The notes beneath the pieces were generated by a model. That model did no database searches. It was not told the origin of the DNA and was given only the letters and a program-made list of their open reading frames with translations. From JAAFJT01 sp043772905 (GTDB taxonomy: Bacteria > Bacteroidota > Bacteroidia > Chitinophagales > Saprospiraceae), in the NCBI GenBank assembly GCA_043772905.1, contig JAYVFS010000111.1:1-41997 (forward strand): DNA of 41,997 bases, in the 5' to 3' direction. The first letter of the stretch is position 1. Every line of letters begins with the position of its first letter. A program made the translations under genes and the position numbers. Positions 16,041 to 24,809 of the stretch are shown piece by piece.

Positions 16041-17990
16041 TTAAACGGGTTCAACAACATTTGCCAAAGCATTCATAATTTTCATGTATAACTCATTTGG
16101 TTTAAAAGGTTTACTGACATAATCATTCATACCGATTTCAAAACAACGGTCAGCTTCTTGTTTACTTGCTGTTGCTGTGAGGGCAATAATTGGGACAATT
16201 GATTTTTCACGGATACGAGCAGTGGCATCAAAGCCATTCATCACAGGCATTTGTAAATCCATCAAAATCAAATCGTAGCCGTGCGCCTTGTATTTTTCGA
16301 CACCAATCAAACCGTTTTCTGCAATGTCAACGGTAACAAAAGGCGACCAATTCATAAGCAATTTTTTAGTCGCCATTTGGTTCAAGAAGTGATCTTCAAC
16401 CAAAAGGATTTTAAGTGGTTCGTCGGGTGCTGTGGCATCTACGTGCATCATTCTTAATGCTTTGACGGGCAAAGTGACTTCAAAAAAAGTGGTGTCACTG
16501 TCTTTGACCGTAATATTAAAAGTGCCTTTCAATATATTGACTAATTTAGATACAATAGCGAGTGATAATTGCTGTTTATCATTTTCGTTCGTATCGTTTT
16601 TAATCGTTTCAAGTATTTTATTTTCTTCTAATAATTCTTTTATTTGATTGGTTGTCAGCGTTTTACCTGTGTAAGAAGTCTTGATGTGTAAAGCGGCTTG
16701 TTTATCAGAATTAATGACATCAAGCTCAACGTTCATGCTATTACCTATTGGCGTATATCGGGTGGCATGGTCAATGAGGTTGTAAATGATTTGGGTAATT
16801 TTTTTGCTATCGGCTATAATTTTTTCTGGTAAATCCTTACCAAGGGAAAAGTCGAGTTTAACTTTTGCATTATCTGCTTTGATTTGAATGACTTTTTTCA
16901 AGGAATTACTAAAATCGATGATGGGCATTTCCTCATTTTCTGGCTTCAAGTTTTGACTCACAAGCATCGAGAAATTAAGCATATTGTTGATCATCAAAGA
17001 CAAGTCGTCAACAGATGTTTTTAAGCCGTCAACAAGTTCAGTTTGTAGCGGCGAAATGGTCGTCGTTTCCATCACATACAACAAATTGAATATGCTACTG
17101 AGGGGGGTTCTGATGTGGAAACTCATATCTTGCATCGCTTCATCTTTCATCATGGACGTTTGGCGATTGATATTTTGTTCTACAATCATTTGTTCACTGG
17201 TTTTGCGTTCTGTGATGTCTTGAACGCCTCCGACAAGCATCGTACGGTTTGTCATATCATCACAAAAGACTTGCGCATGAGTCGCCAACCACTTGATTGA
17301 TTTGCCGTCAACGACGATACGATGCTCTATTTTATAGAGTTTACCGTCTTTCATGGCATTTTCAAAAAACTCCTCAACCGCTTCTTTGTCTTCGTAGTGG
17401 ACATAATTGATATAATCGGAAAGTCCAGTCGTGATGCTCCCAGGGAGAAACCCAAAAATGCGGTAGATTTCATCTGTCCAAATCATTTCACTCGACACCA
17501 AATCCATCTCCCAGTTGCCAAAACCCGCCAATTGTTGCGCTTTGACGATTCGACGTTCATTGATCGTCATTTCCCTCTTCGTATCTTCAAGTTTTTGAAC
17601 CTCTTTATGCCTTTGAATGGCGTAACGGATAGAGCGCCCTAAAAGTTTGCCCTCAAATTGACCCTTAACAAGATAGTCTTGCGCGCCGGCTTTTACAGCT
17701 TGATAGCCAACGATTTCATTGTTTACACCTGTTAAAACAATAACAGGCACATCAGGTACTTTCTCCAAATACAGGTTCAGAGTCTTGAAACCTTGCGTAT
17801 CGGGCAACGATAAATCAAGCAGAACGATGTCAATTTCCTGCTTATTAATGATGTCTTGACCTTCAAAAAGTGTTTCAGCGTGAAACATGTCGTATTTGAA
17901 AGCGGCATCTTTCATATATATATTTACGAGTTGAGCATCGCCAGGATTGTCCTCGATGAGCAGGATATGGGTTGATTGTCTAGTATTCAT
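16041..17990 (-). CDS. Hybrid two-component protein (receiver-PAS-kinase-receiver) with degenerate ATPase
   Basis: An ATG at 17990 (MNTRQST) or 18002 begins a protein of about 650 residues (numbers from 18002). The first receiver domain is at 11-130 with phosphoacceptor Asp63. A PAS domain is at about 155-270 (WTDEIYRIFGFLP, HRIVVDGKSIKWL, GVQDITERK). The dimerisation helix carries the H-box FHIRTPLSSI (His near 296). The ATPase-like domain comes next, then a second receiver with Asp582 in LMDLQMP, ALTATA and SKPF. In the ATPase the N-box reads NLIDHATRYT with His in place of the metal-binding Asn, the Asp of DTGxG is Tyr, and the glycines of the G2 box are lost (QQLSLAIV). The kinase is therefore probably inactive. 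The dispersed word at 17096-17107 encodes TPLS of the H-box. Confidence 0.9.
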   Translation of the reverse strand: MNTRQSTHILLIEDNPGDAQLVNIYMKDAAFKYDMFHAETLFEGQDIINKQEIDIVLLDLSLPDTQGFKTLNLYLEKVPDVPVIVLTGVNNEIVGYQAVKAGAQDYLVKGQFEGKLLGRSIRYAIQRHKEVQKLEDTKREMTINERRIVKAQQLAGFGNWEMDLVSSEMIWTDEIYRIFGFLPGSITTGLSDYINYVHYEDKEAVEEFFENAMKDGKLYKIEHRIVVDGKSIKWLATHAQVFCDDMTNRTMLVGGVQDITERKTSEQMIVEQNINRQTSMMKDEAMQDMSFHIRTPLSSIFNLLYVMETTTISPLQTELVDGLKTSVDDLSLMINNMLNFSMLVSQNLKPENEEMPIIDFSNSLKKVIQIKADNAKVKLDFSLGKDLPEKIIADSKKITQIIYNLIDHATRYTPIGNSMNVELDVINSDKQAALHIKTSYTGKTLTTNQIKELLEENKILETIKNDTNENDKQQLSLAIVSKLVNILKGTFNITVKDSDTTFFEVTLPVKALRMMHVDATAPDEPLKILLVEDHFLNQMATKKLLMNWSPFVTVDIAENGLIGVEKYKAHGYDLILMDLQMPVMNGFDATARIREKSIVPIIALTATASKQEADRCFEIGMNDYVSKPFKPNELYMKIMNALANVVEPV

Positions 17991-18175
17991 AGGAATATGC
18001 ACAGTCGTTTACCTTGTTAAAAATTAAGTTTTCTCTATGTGTGTATGTTCAGCTGTGCTTGCAGGGAGGTAAATGGCTTATAATATTATGTTCAAAAAGG
18101 ATAATAATTAAAGATAATTTATTGATAATCAAATCCTTAGCAGATTATTCAATAACCATCATTCAACATTCATAT

Positions 18176-18622
18176 TTAGGTCAAAGACGATGGTAGAATC
18201 GCTGTCATCAACCAAAAGTCTTCAATTTTTTGGACGATATCAAAAAAGCGGTCAAAGTCAACTGGCTTGTTTATATAAGCATTGACTTCGAGATTGTACG
18301 TTTTTTGAATATCTTGATCGGCATTTGATGTCGTCAAAACGACCACAGGAATATCGTGCAAAAATGGGTCAGCTTTAATTTCCGCTAAAACTTCGCGCCC
18401 ATCTTTTTTAGGTATATTCAAATCCAACAGAATCAAATCAGGACGTGTTGCGTTTTGAAATGGCGGTTGACGGCGTAAATAGGCAATTGCCTCTTCACCA
18501 TCCATTGCCACATTGATTTTTATAGGTGTACGCGCTTCACGGAACGCTTCTTGCGTTAACCGAACATCACCCGGGTTGTCTTCGACAAGTAAAATATCAA
18601 CAGGTTTTGAAAATCGTTGCAT
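18176..18622 (-). CDS. Single-domain response regulator (Rcp1-like receiver)
   Basis: The 148 residues form one CheY-like domain: DILLVEDNPGDVRLT, then RPDLILLDLNIPKKDG with the phosphoacceptor Asp, VVLTTSNADQDI and AYINKPVDFDRF. The NPGDVRL start and lack of an output domain match Rcp1-type regulators that exchange phosphate with phytochrome-like or hybrid kinases. It lies upstream of, and on the same strand as, the hybrid sensor at 16041-17990, so the two are probably partners. The gap between them is about 170 bases. Confidence 0.92.
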   Translation of the reverse strand: MQRFSKPVDILLVEDNPGDVRLTQEAFREARTPIKINVAMDGEEAIAYLRRQPPFQNATRPDLILLDLNIPKKDGREVLAEIKADPFLHDIPVVVLTTSNADQDIQKTYNLEVNAYINKPVDFDRFFDIVQKIEDFWLMTAILPSSLT

Positions 18623-18802
18623 AGATTATAATTATTAAGTGAAGATTTACACTAAAAGATTTTTGACTTCAGAATTTAAAGTTGATTGGTACATTGCAAA
18701 ATTCATCCCAAAATTGGGTAATTTTTTACTTATTAAAAAATTAAATATCAAAATCAGTGCCTAATTTTGTTCACAGACCCATAAAAAAACTATTTGCCGA
18801 TT

Positions 18803-18810
18803 TATATTTG
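18803..18810 (+). promoter_or_regulatory. -7 element for the polyprenyl synthase gene
   Basis: TATATTTG matches TAnnTTTG, 93 bases before the ATG. No -33 box is present at the right distance. Nothing else is seen in the 281-base gap 18623-18903. Confidence 0.35.
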
Positions 18811-18903
18811 CCCAAAATCGTGATTTGTGACATCTAATTGATTTAAAAGTAGCGATTTTTAGATTTTATTTTGAGGAACAATAGATCGTAAAAAAAAATA
18901 TTA

Positions 18904-19887
18904 ATGCACCCGATTCCCGAATATCAAATTCTTTTTCAAAAATATCTCACTGAGCAGGCGTTCTCCCAGCAACCCAAGGAACTTTATGAGCCGGTCAATT
19001 ACATTCTTAGCATTGGCGGTAAACGTTTGCGCCCTTTGTTGGCATTGATGGGTTGCGAGTTATTTTCCGATAATATTGCGAAAGCAATGCCAATAGCGAT
19101 GGCTGTTGAGGTTTTTCACAATTTTTCATTGTTACATGACGATATTATGGATGCTGCCCCTTTGCGGCGTGGTCAACCGACTGTGCATATAAAATACAGC
19201 CTCAATTCAGGCATCCTTTCAGGCGATGTCATGCTCATTTGGGCATACCGTTTTTTGATGGATACTGAGGGGGTAGATGCTCCAAAACAGATTCGTTTGA
19301 TTCATATTTTCAATAAAATGGCAACCGAAGTCTGCGAAGGGCAGCAAATGGACATGAATTTTGAGACTCGTGACGATGTGACTATTCCGCAATATATCCG
19401 CATGATTGAGTTCAAAACTTCGGTTCTCATTGCGGCGGCTTTCCAAATGGGCGCGCTGATTGGTGGTGCTACAGAGGGGGATGCTGAACACCTTTATGAG
19501 TTCGGGCGCAACATCGGTATCGCTTTTCAAATCCAAGACGATATACTCGATTCGTTTGGCGACCCTCTGAAATTTGGTAAAAAGGTAGGCGGTGACATTG
19601 CTCAAAACAAAAAAACCATCTTAGTTCTAAAGGCTTTTGAATTAGCCAATGAGCCGCAAAAGTTTGAATTACAAGGGTTTATGTCGAATACAGATATTGA
19701 AGAGACGTTGAAAATTGAAGCCGTAAAAAATATTTTTGAAGCCACAGGTGCAAAACGTTTTGCTGAATTAGAAATGGAAAATTACCTAAAAATCGCCTTT
19801 GAACATCTCGATGAGACCCCCCTCAGTATAGAAAAGAAAAACTATATGCGCCGCTTCGCCAATGATTTGATGAAGCGTGAAAACTAA
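18904..19887 (+). CDS. Polyprenyl diphosphate synthase
   Basis: The 327-residue protein has the trans-prenyltransferase motifs: GGKRLRP at 38-44, the first Asp-rich motif DDIMD (Asp79, Asp80, Asp83) followed by RRGQPTVH, and the second Asp-rich motif QDDILDSFGD. It condenses isopentenyl diphosphate units to make the side chain of a quinone or a similar long prenyl chain; product length cannot be read reliably. Copies of the dispersed word at 19262-19273 (DTEGV) and 19817-19829 (TPLSI) lie inside, and a single-mismatch copy is at 19470-19480. Confidence 0.94.
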   Translation: MHPIPEYQILFQKYLTEQAFSQQPKELYEPVNYILSIGGKRLRPLLALMGCELFSDNIAKAMPIAMAVEVFHNFSLLHDDIMDAAPLRRGQPTVHIKYSLNSGILSGDVMLIWAYRFLMDTEGVDAPKQIRLIHIFNKMATEVCEGQQMDMNFETRDDVTIPQYIRMIEFKTSVLIAAAFQMGALIGGATEGDAEHLYEFGRNIGIAFQIQDDILDSFGDPLKFGKKVGGDIAQNKKTILVLKAFELANEPQKFELQGFMSNTDIEETLKIEAVKNIFEATGAKRFAELEMENYLKIAFEHLDETPLSIEKKNYMRRFANDLMKREN

Positions 19888-19926
19888 AAAAAGGACTCTG
19901 CGTCAATCAGATGCAGAGTCCTTTTC
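19886..19926. terminator. Terminator shared by the polyprenyl synthase and MerR genes
   Basis: The stem AAAAGGACTCTGC/GCAGAGTCCTTTT lies 3' of the synthase. Its right part is inside the 3' end of the convergent MerR gene, whose last residues are encoded by the stem. Confidence 0.88.
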
Positions 19927-20265
19927 TGTTAGTGTATTTCTTAAATCCAAAAGAGATTGTCGTATTTCGATGAGCCGATTCAATGTTTTATGCTTGCGTG
20001 TCAACCGTTCTCGTTCAAAACTGAAAGCACGTTTAGCATCCTCCAAAGGCATTTCTCTTTCTTTTATCAAGTTGTTAATCACCTTAATTTGTTCAATTTC
20101 TAAGCGACTCAATGCCTCATTTTCAAAGCGGGACAAGCCAAATTCTTCTTCCCAAAAACGGAAAAGTGACTTTGAAATACCGAGTATTTCCGTCACTTGT
20201 TGTATGGTTTGATTCGTCTGTCCGTTTTTGCTGTGCATGTTTCTTGTTTTATTCAAATACGACAC
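19903..20265 (-). CDS. MerR-family transcriptional regulator
   Basis: The 120-residue protein has a MerR-type helix-turn-helix at about 18-42 (NQTIQQVTEILGISKSLFRFWEEEF), then RLEIEQIKVINNLIKEREMPLEDAKRAF, the usual MerR wing and linker. A C-terminal helix (TLNRLIEIRQSLLDLRNTL) should dimerise. No ligand-binding domain is present, as in the small MerR proteins common in Bacteroidota. It starts at 20265 or at an internal ATG (20238) that avoids a 17-base overlap with the Uma2 gene. Targets are unknown. Confidence 0.88.
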   Translation of the reverse strand: MSYLNKTRNMHSKNGQTNQTIQQVTEILGISKSLFRFWEEEFGLSRFENEALSRLEIEQIKVINNLIKEREMPLEDAKRAFSFERERLTRKHKTLNRLIEIRQSLLDLRNTLTEKDSASD

Positions 20266-20860
20266 CTCTGTAAAGTTCTTCTAATACAATCTCACAATCC
20301 AGCGTTTTTAAAGCAAGTTTATCGGTTGGGTTTTTATAAATCCGCATTTCCCAAACATTACCACCCACATAAGTCCAAACTTCGGCTCTTTTTTGTTTTT
20401 GAGAAACCAAAAGATATTCTTTGAAAGAGGATAAAGTGGAATACCAATCAAATTTTTCAGTTCTATCAAACGTCTCTGTCGAGTCAGACAATATTTCAAC
20501 GATAAGTGTCGGATTTTCAACAGTATCGGTTCGTTTTGGATAATATTGAGGTTCTCCACAAACAACACTTGCATCAGGATAAAAGAACTTACCTAATGCT
20601 AATGCGGCAATATGAATTTTCAAATCGCTTGAAGAGACATAACATGTGTTTTTATCTTGTTCAATTAATTCATTGCCAATCAATCGAATACAATTAGCCG
20701 TTATTCTGCTATGATTTAAAGTGCCTCCTGCCATAGTGATGATTTTACCATTATCGTATTCATGTCTTTCTTCTGCTAACTCTTCCATAGCCAAATACTC
20801 TTCAATAGAATAGAGGCGTGTGGTTTCAACCGCTTCGGGTATGATTTGTGTCAATTCCAT
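20249..20860 (-). CDS. Uma2 family (DUF820) endonuclease-like protein
   Basis: The 203 residues follow the Uma2 pattern of a PD-(D/E)XK-like fold: SIEEYLAMEELAEERHEYDNGKI, then YPDASVVCG with the conserved Asp, NPTLIVEILSDSTETFDRTEKFDWY with the Glu and later Lys, and LLVSQKQKRAEVW. The family is abundant in cyanobacteria and found scattered in Bacteroidota; its role is not established, although a nuclease activity is predicted. The gene sits between gatB and merR on the same strand. Confidence 0.88.
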   Translation of the reverse strand: MELTQIIPEAVETTRLYSIEEYLAMEELAEERHEYDNGKIITMAGGTLNHSRITANCIRLIGNELIEQDKNTCYVSSSDLKIHIAALALGKFFYPDASVVCGEPQYYPKRTDTVENPTLIVEILSDSTETFDRTEKFDWYSTLSSFKEYLLVSQKQKRAEVWTYVGGNVWEMRIYKNPTDKLALKTLDCEIVLEELYRGVVFE

Positions 20861-20927
20861 GTGTCAATAATTTTAAATTTTCAACTGCAAGTTACATTAT
20901 TTTTTTTAAAGTGAAACAATGTAAAAC

Positions 20928-22436
20928 CTAAAAAGTCTCCAATGCCTTCAACACCAAAGCGTTCGTCATTTTCGGTTCAGCCTTTCCTTTTGAAGCCTTC
21001 ATCACTTCGCCCATGAAAAACCCGAGCAAGCCTTTTTTACCTTTTTGATATTCAGCAACCTTCTGTGGATTTTTTTCTAACACCTCTTTCACTATTTTTT
21101 CTAAAAAGTCTGAATCTGAATTTTGAGACAAATTCAGTTTTTCTGCCAAAACAGTTGCTGATACTGAGGGGGTATCCAAAAGTGCTGGAAACAACGTTTG
21201 ATATGCTGCGGAGTTGGATACTTTGCCACTGTCTATCAAGCTTAAAAATTCAGATAATTGATTGACATTCAATGGATAATCTGTCAATTCAATTTTTAAT
21301 TCATTTGCCGAAGGCAAAATTTTATTAATTATGAGGTTTGAAACCGCTTTATACTGAGGGGGTACAACAGCCGATAAAAACGTTTGAGCATAATTAAAAA
21401 CAGCTATTTCTTCTGTCAAAAAGCTCACATCATAAGCAGGCAAGCCATATTTTTCTATCAATTCACGTCTTGCTTCCCAAGGCAATGTGGGTATTTCGGA
21501 TTTTATTTTTTCTAAAAAAGAGGCTGTAATCACCACAGGCGGCAAGTCAGGGTCAGGAAAATAGCGGTAATCATGTGCATTTTCTTTACTCCGCAAAGGC
21601 GATGTTTTACCTGTTACAGGGTCGAAATTGAGCGTATTTTGCTGGACTTCACCTCCTTTTTTAACGATAGCGATTTGACGAATGGTTTCATATTTAATCG
21701 CTTCGCGGGCAAAACGCATGGAATTGACGTTTTTTACTTCACAACGCGTCATAAACTCCGTCGTTCCTTCAGGTCGAATGGAAATATTGACATCACAACG
21801 CATCGAACCTTCTTCCATATTGCCATCTGAAACACCTAACCAACGGACGAGGTGACGCATAGCCGTCATAAACGCATCTACTTCTGCACCACTGCGAAAA
21901 TCGGGTTCCGTCACAATCTCCAAAAGCGGTGTGCCAGCACGATTCAAATCTATGAACGTTACTGAGGGGTCTTGATCGTGAATGGATTTACCTGCGTCTT
22001 CCTCCATGTGAATATGGTGGATTTCGATGGTTTTTGTCCTTGATTTCTGCGTTTTAGGGTCAATAAACGTAATGTCAAGCGCACCACCGACGCAAATCGG
22101 CACACGGTCTTGCGTTATCTGATAGCCTTTCGGAAGGTCGGCATAGAAATAATTTTTTCTATCAAAAAACGATTTTTCACTGATTTTGCAGCCCAAAGCC
22201 ACACCGAGACGGGTTGCAAACTCTATTTGCCGACGATTCGCGCGTGGTAAAGTACCAGGATGTGCCAACGAAATGACGGACGTATGCGTATTCGGGTCAG
22301 AGCCAAATTGAACCGCATCGGCGCAAAAAGCCTTAGATTCTGTTGCCAATTGCACATGAACTTCGAGACCAATAATGGTCTCAAAATGTGTTGTATTTGT
22401 CACGTTATACTGAGGGGGTGAAGTCGTATCTGTCAT
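20928..22436 (-). CDS. gatB: Aspartyl/glutamyl-tRNA amidotransferase subunit B
   Basis: The 502-residue protein begins with ETIIGLEVHVQL and contains the GatB landmarks FDRKNYFYADLPKGYQITQ, HMEEDAGKS, DLNRAGTPLLEIVTEPD, MEEGSMRCDVNISIRP and DYRYFPDPDLPP. It ends with the YqeY-like helical tail (GLLGFFMGEVMKASKGKAEP). With GatA and GatC it converts Glu-tRNA(Gln) or Asp-tRNA(Asn) to the amide form. It is the richest gene in the dispersed word, with four copies: 21161 (DTPSV), 21351 (VPPQY), 21960 (DPSV) and 22407 (PPQY, near the N-terminus). Confidence 0.97.
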   Translation of the reverse strand: MTDTTSPPQYNVTNTTHFETIIGLEVHVQLATESKAFCADAVQFGSDPNTHTSVISLAHPGTLPRANRRQIEFATRLGVALGCKISEKSFFDRKNYFYADLPKGYQITQDRVPICVGGALDITFIDPKTQKSRTKTIEIHHIHMEEDAGKSIHDQDPSVTFIDLNRAGTPLLEIVTEPDFRSGAEVDAFMTAMRHLVRWLGVSDGNMEEGSMRCDVNISIRPEGTTEFMTRCEVKNVNSMRFAREAIKYETIRQIAIVKKGGEVQQNTLNFDPVTGKTSPLRSKENAHDYRYFPDPDLPPVVITASFLEKIKSEIPTLPWEARRELIEKYGLPAYDVSFLTEEIAVFNYAQTFLSAVVPPQYKAVSNLIINKILPSANELKIELTDYPLNVNQLSEFLSLIDSGKVSNSAAYQTLFPALLDTPSVSATVLAEKLNLSQNSDSDFLEKIVKEVLEKNPQKVAEYQKGKKGLLGFFMGEVMKASKGKAEPKMTNALVLKALETF

Positions 22437-22448
22437 AAAATTTAAAAT

Positions 22449-23810
22449 TTAAAATAAAAGAAAACTAAGTAAAGAACCAATAGTCATTATCAAAATTGAA
22501 AAAAACAAGTAGCCAAAATTAGCAATACAATACTTAACAAATGTTTTTTTCCAACTTTGTTGATAGTAGTTTTTCATGGCAAAATAAAAGAAAACCATAA
22601 CGCCCAGAAAAAACCAGAAATTCAATCCTGTAAAACCAAACTTAGTATTTATAAATATCATAAGAATAGATGCTGCGAACAAAAAGATGTTGTAGTGCAT
22701 AAAAAAGATAAAATGTTCTACGAAATATTTCTTTTTTCGATACAACAACATGAATAATCCTGACATCATCGGGATGAGTAGGGATGTAAACCATAAAAGT
22801 TTACTCATAACAAAATGTACCAAGCTTTTTGTATCTTGTTGTGCTTTAATCACTTGTTTGAGTGAAAGTCTCTCCCAAAAGCCATGGATATTGTATTTGT
22901 TAAGAATTTCGTTAGCAGTGAGTTCGTACAGTTCACTCGTTGGTATTTTGATACTTGTATATAATTGACTGACCAAAGTAGAATCTTCATGCTCTAAAAC
23001 ATCTTGTAAACTTTGTGGTTTTCGATTTAAATCAAGCGTTTCTGTTATAAATTGTTCCGTCGTCTTACCTTCTATTGTATTTTTTTGACTGTTTTTTATT
23101 CCCTCTTTTATGCCTTTTGTTGATTCATTCCAGTCATTTAGCTTTTTGCTTGTATCTGATACCTCATTATTGATAACTTCATCGGGCTCTTCGTCAGCAT
23201 CTTTTGTGACTTTTAAGGCACCACCTGCAAAAGAGTAAAGTGTGTCTTTTTGATTCTTATTTACCTTTGTTTTTTCAGATTTTTTTGTTGAGTCTTTTTT
23301 GACAACTATTTCTTTTTTGAGCCAGTGCTGATACGTGTGCATCAAAAGCGTATCATAAGCCTGTTTGGTTGTTTTGCCTTCAAATGAAGGTGCTGTTACT
23401 TCTCCAATCGAATCAATAAGTCGTAAAAAGGCTTTTTCTTCGACCTTTCGACGTGATTTATACAACTTTTCTTCAGTCTGTTTCTCAAATTTGTTGGTTG
23501 TAGAAGCTATCATAGCGAACAATAACGCACCTAAAACTAAGAACAATTGGACGGGGTGTGCATAACGTTTGTGATGCCCTTTAAAAAATTCAATGGTCAA
23601 TTTGCCCGGTACAAAGATGTGTTTCAACGTTGTAAAAAACTTACCGTCGAGGTGAAAAAGGGTATGCACAAACTCATGTATCAAATCGTGCATAGACGTT
23701 TTGCCATCGGTCGGTTTTTGACCACAATTTGGGCAAAAGCTATCCATTTCCGCCAAAGGGTAGTGGCAGTTGAGGCAATAAGGGATATGTTTGTTCGGAT
23801 GATGGCTCAT
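22449..23810 (-). CDS. DUF3667-like membrane protein with N-terminal zinc ribbon
   Basis: The 453-residue protein opens with a zinc ribbon (YCLNCHYPL and FCPNCGQKP, Cys12/15/27/30), then the conserved segment LIHEFVHTLFHLDGKFFTTLKHIFVPGKL and the first membrane helix (VQLFLVLGALLFAMI). A long charged region at about 115-330, probably outside the membrane, follows. Several more membrane helices lie near the C-terminus. This matches DUF3667-type proteins of Bacteroidota. The function is unknown. It lies 12 bases upstream of gatB on the same strand. Confidence 0.82.
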   Translation of the reverse strand: MSHHPNKHIPYCLNCHYPLAEMDSFCPNCGQKPTDGKTSMHDLIHEFVHTLFHLDGKFFTTLKHIFVPGKLTIEFFKGHHKRYAHPVQLFLVLGALLFAMIASTTNKFEKQTEEKLYKSRRKVEEKAFLRLIDSIGEVTAPSFEGKTTKQAYDTLLMHTYQHWLKKEIVVKKDSTKKSEKTKVNKNQKDTLYSFAGGALKVTKDADEEPDEVINNEVSDTSKKLNDWNESTKGIKEGIKNSQKNTIEGKTTEQFITETLDLNRKPQSLQDVLEHEDSTLVSQLYTSIKIPTSELYELTANEILNKYNIHGFWERLSLKQVIKAQQDTKSLVHFVMSKLLWFTSLLIPMMSGLFMLLYRKKKYFVEHFIFFMHYNIFLFAASILMIFINTKFGFTGLNFWFFLGVMVFFYFAMKNYYQQSWKKTFVKYCIANFGYLFFSILIMTIGSLLSFLLF

Positions 23811-23915
23811 TTTGTTATTGGTTGACTGGTTGTTTCGTTATTGGTTAATTCGTAATTGGTTAATTCGTAATTGGTTATTAGTACAACGAATAACGAATCA
23901 ACCAATAACAAAATG
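23808..23915. repeat. Inverted repeat and tandem repeat of ATTGGTT words
   Basis: Arms 23808-23825 and 23898-23915 are exact 18-base reverse complements. The left arm contains the start codon of the DUF3667-like gene. Between them, at 23841-23877, the 15-base unit TTGGTTAATTCGTAA is repeated 2.4 times. Confidence 0.88.
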
Positions 23916-23981
23916 GCGAAAGTACGATTTGTTTGTTTTGAAACGATGTATAAAAACAAAAACTTGCTTTACGCACAATTT

Positions 23982-24803
23982 TCAATGGGCGTTACCCATT
24001 GCTAACTTCTTATTTTGTTTTCGTTGAGACAACTGAATACTGTAATGCACAATGAAAGGAAAAAAGCGAACAATGAAAGCCAAAGATTTGCCTATAAATG
24101 ACAAAACAATGCGGTTTTTACGGCTGATTGTCAAGTTAACAATAGATTGAGCAACTTGCGCTTGCGTTTGTTGAATCCATTTCAAACGTGGTGCAACGGG
24201 AACGAGTTGACCATCGGCATCTAAAACGAGTTTATCGTCGTCATTTTCAGTAAAACCAACATAGACGATACCGACATGTATGCCTTTCGGAGTCAGTTCC
24301 GCTCGAAGGCTTTGGCTCAAAGCGGTTAAAGCCGTTTTGCCTGTTGAATAAGCAGAAGCCGATGGCAAACCATAAAAACCAGCCACAGAACCGATGAAAA
24401 CGATGCTGCCTTTTGACATTATCAAGGCATCAAGTGCCGCTTTAACCGGCATTATTGAACCATAAATATTGCTGTCTAAGACTTTTTTGAAGGTTTCCGG
24501 TGTCATTTCGTCGAATCTTGCACGCATCGAAAGGCTGGCATTTGTGACCAAAACGTCGAGGCGACCAAAGGTTTCTATGGTCTTTTCAACCAATTTTTGA
24601 CATTCATCGAAGTCTGTTACATCGGCTGCAAAAGAAGAAACGGTAAAACCCATACCCCTGAGTAAAATTTCAGTTTGGGCTAGTTTTTCAGCATTTCGCC
24701 CATTCAACATAACTGATGCACCGTTTTTACAAAATTCAATAGCGGTCGCTTTGCCTATGCCGCCACCTGAGCCTGTGATGATGATGACTTTATTTTTAAA
24801 CAT
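23982..24803 (-). CDS. Short-chain dehydrogenase/reductase
   Basis: The 273-residue protein has the classical SDR features: the nucleotide-binding TGSGGGIG at residues 10-17, NAS after the fourth strand, IGSVAG with the catalytic Ser, and YSTGK as the YxxxK active site. A Rossmann arrangement with an NADP(H)-like NGRN after the second strand is likely. The C-terminus carries a hydrophobic segment (LAFIVRFFPFIVHY) that may attach it to the membrane. The upstream epimerase gene is on the same strand with a six-base gap. The substrate is unknown. Confidence 0.9.
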   Translation of the reverse strand: MFKNKVIIITGSGGGIGKATAIEFCKNGASVMLNGRNAEKLAQTEILLRGMGFTVSSFAADVTDFDECQKLVEKTIETFGRLDVLVTNASLSMRARFDEMTPETFKKVLDSNIYGSIMPVKAALDALIMSKGSIVFIGSVAGFYGLPSASAYSTGKTALTALSQSLRAELTPKGIHVGIVYVGFTENDDDKLVLDADGQLVPVAPRLKWIQQTQAQVAQSIVNLTISRKNRIVLSFIGKSLAFIVRFFPFIVHYSIQLSQRKQNKKLAMGNAH

Positions 24804-24809
24804 AAATTT

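Noticed and set aside
23841..23877. Insertion-sequence end or attachment site
   Set aside because: No transposase or integrase gene lies near, and no target duplications flank the repeats.
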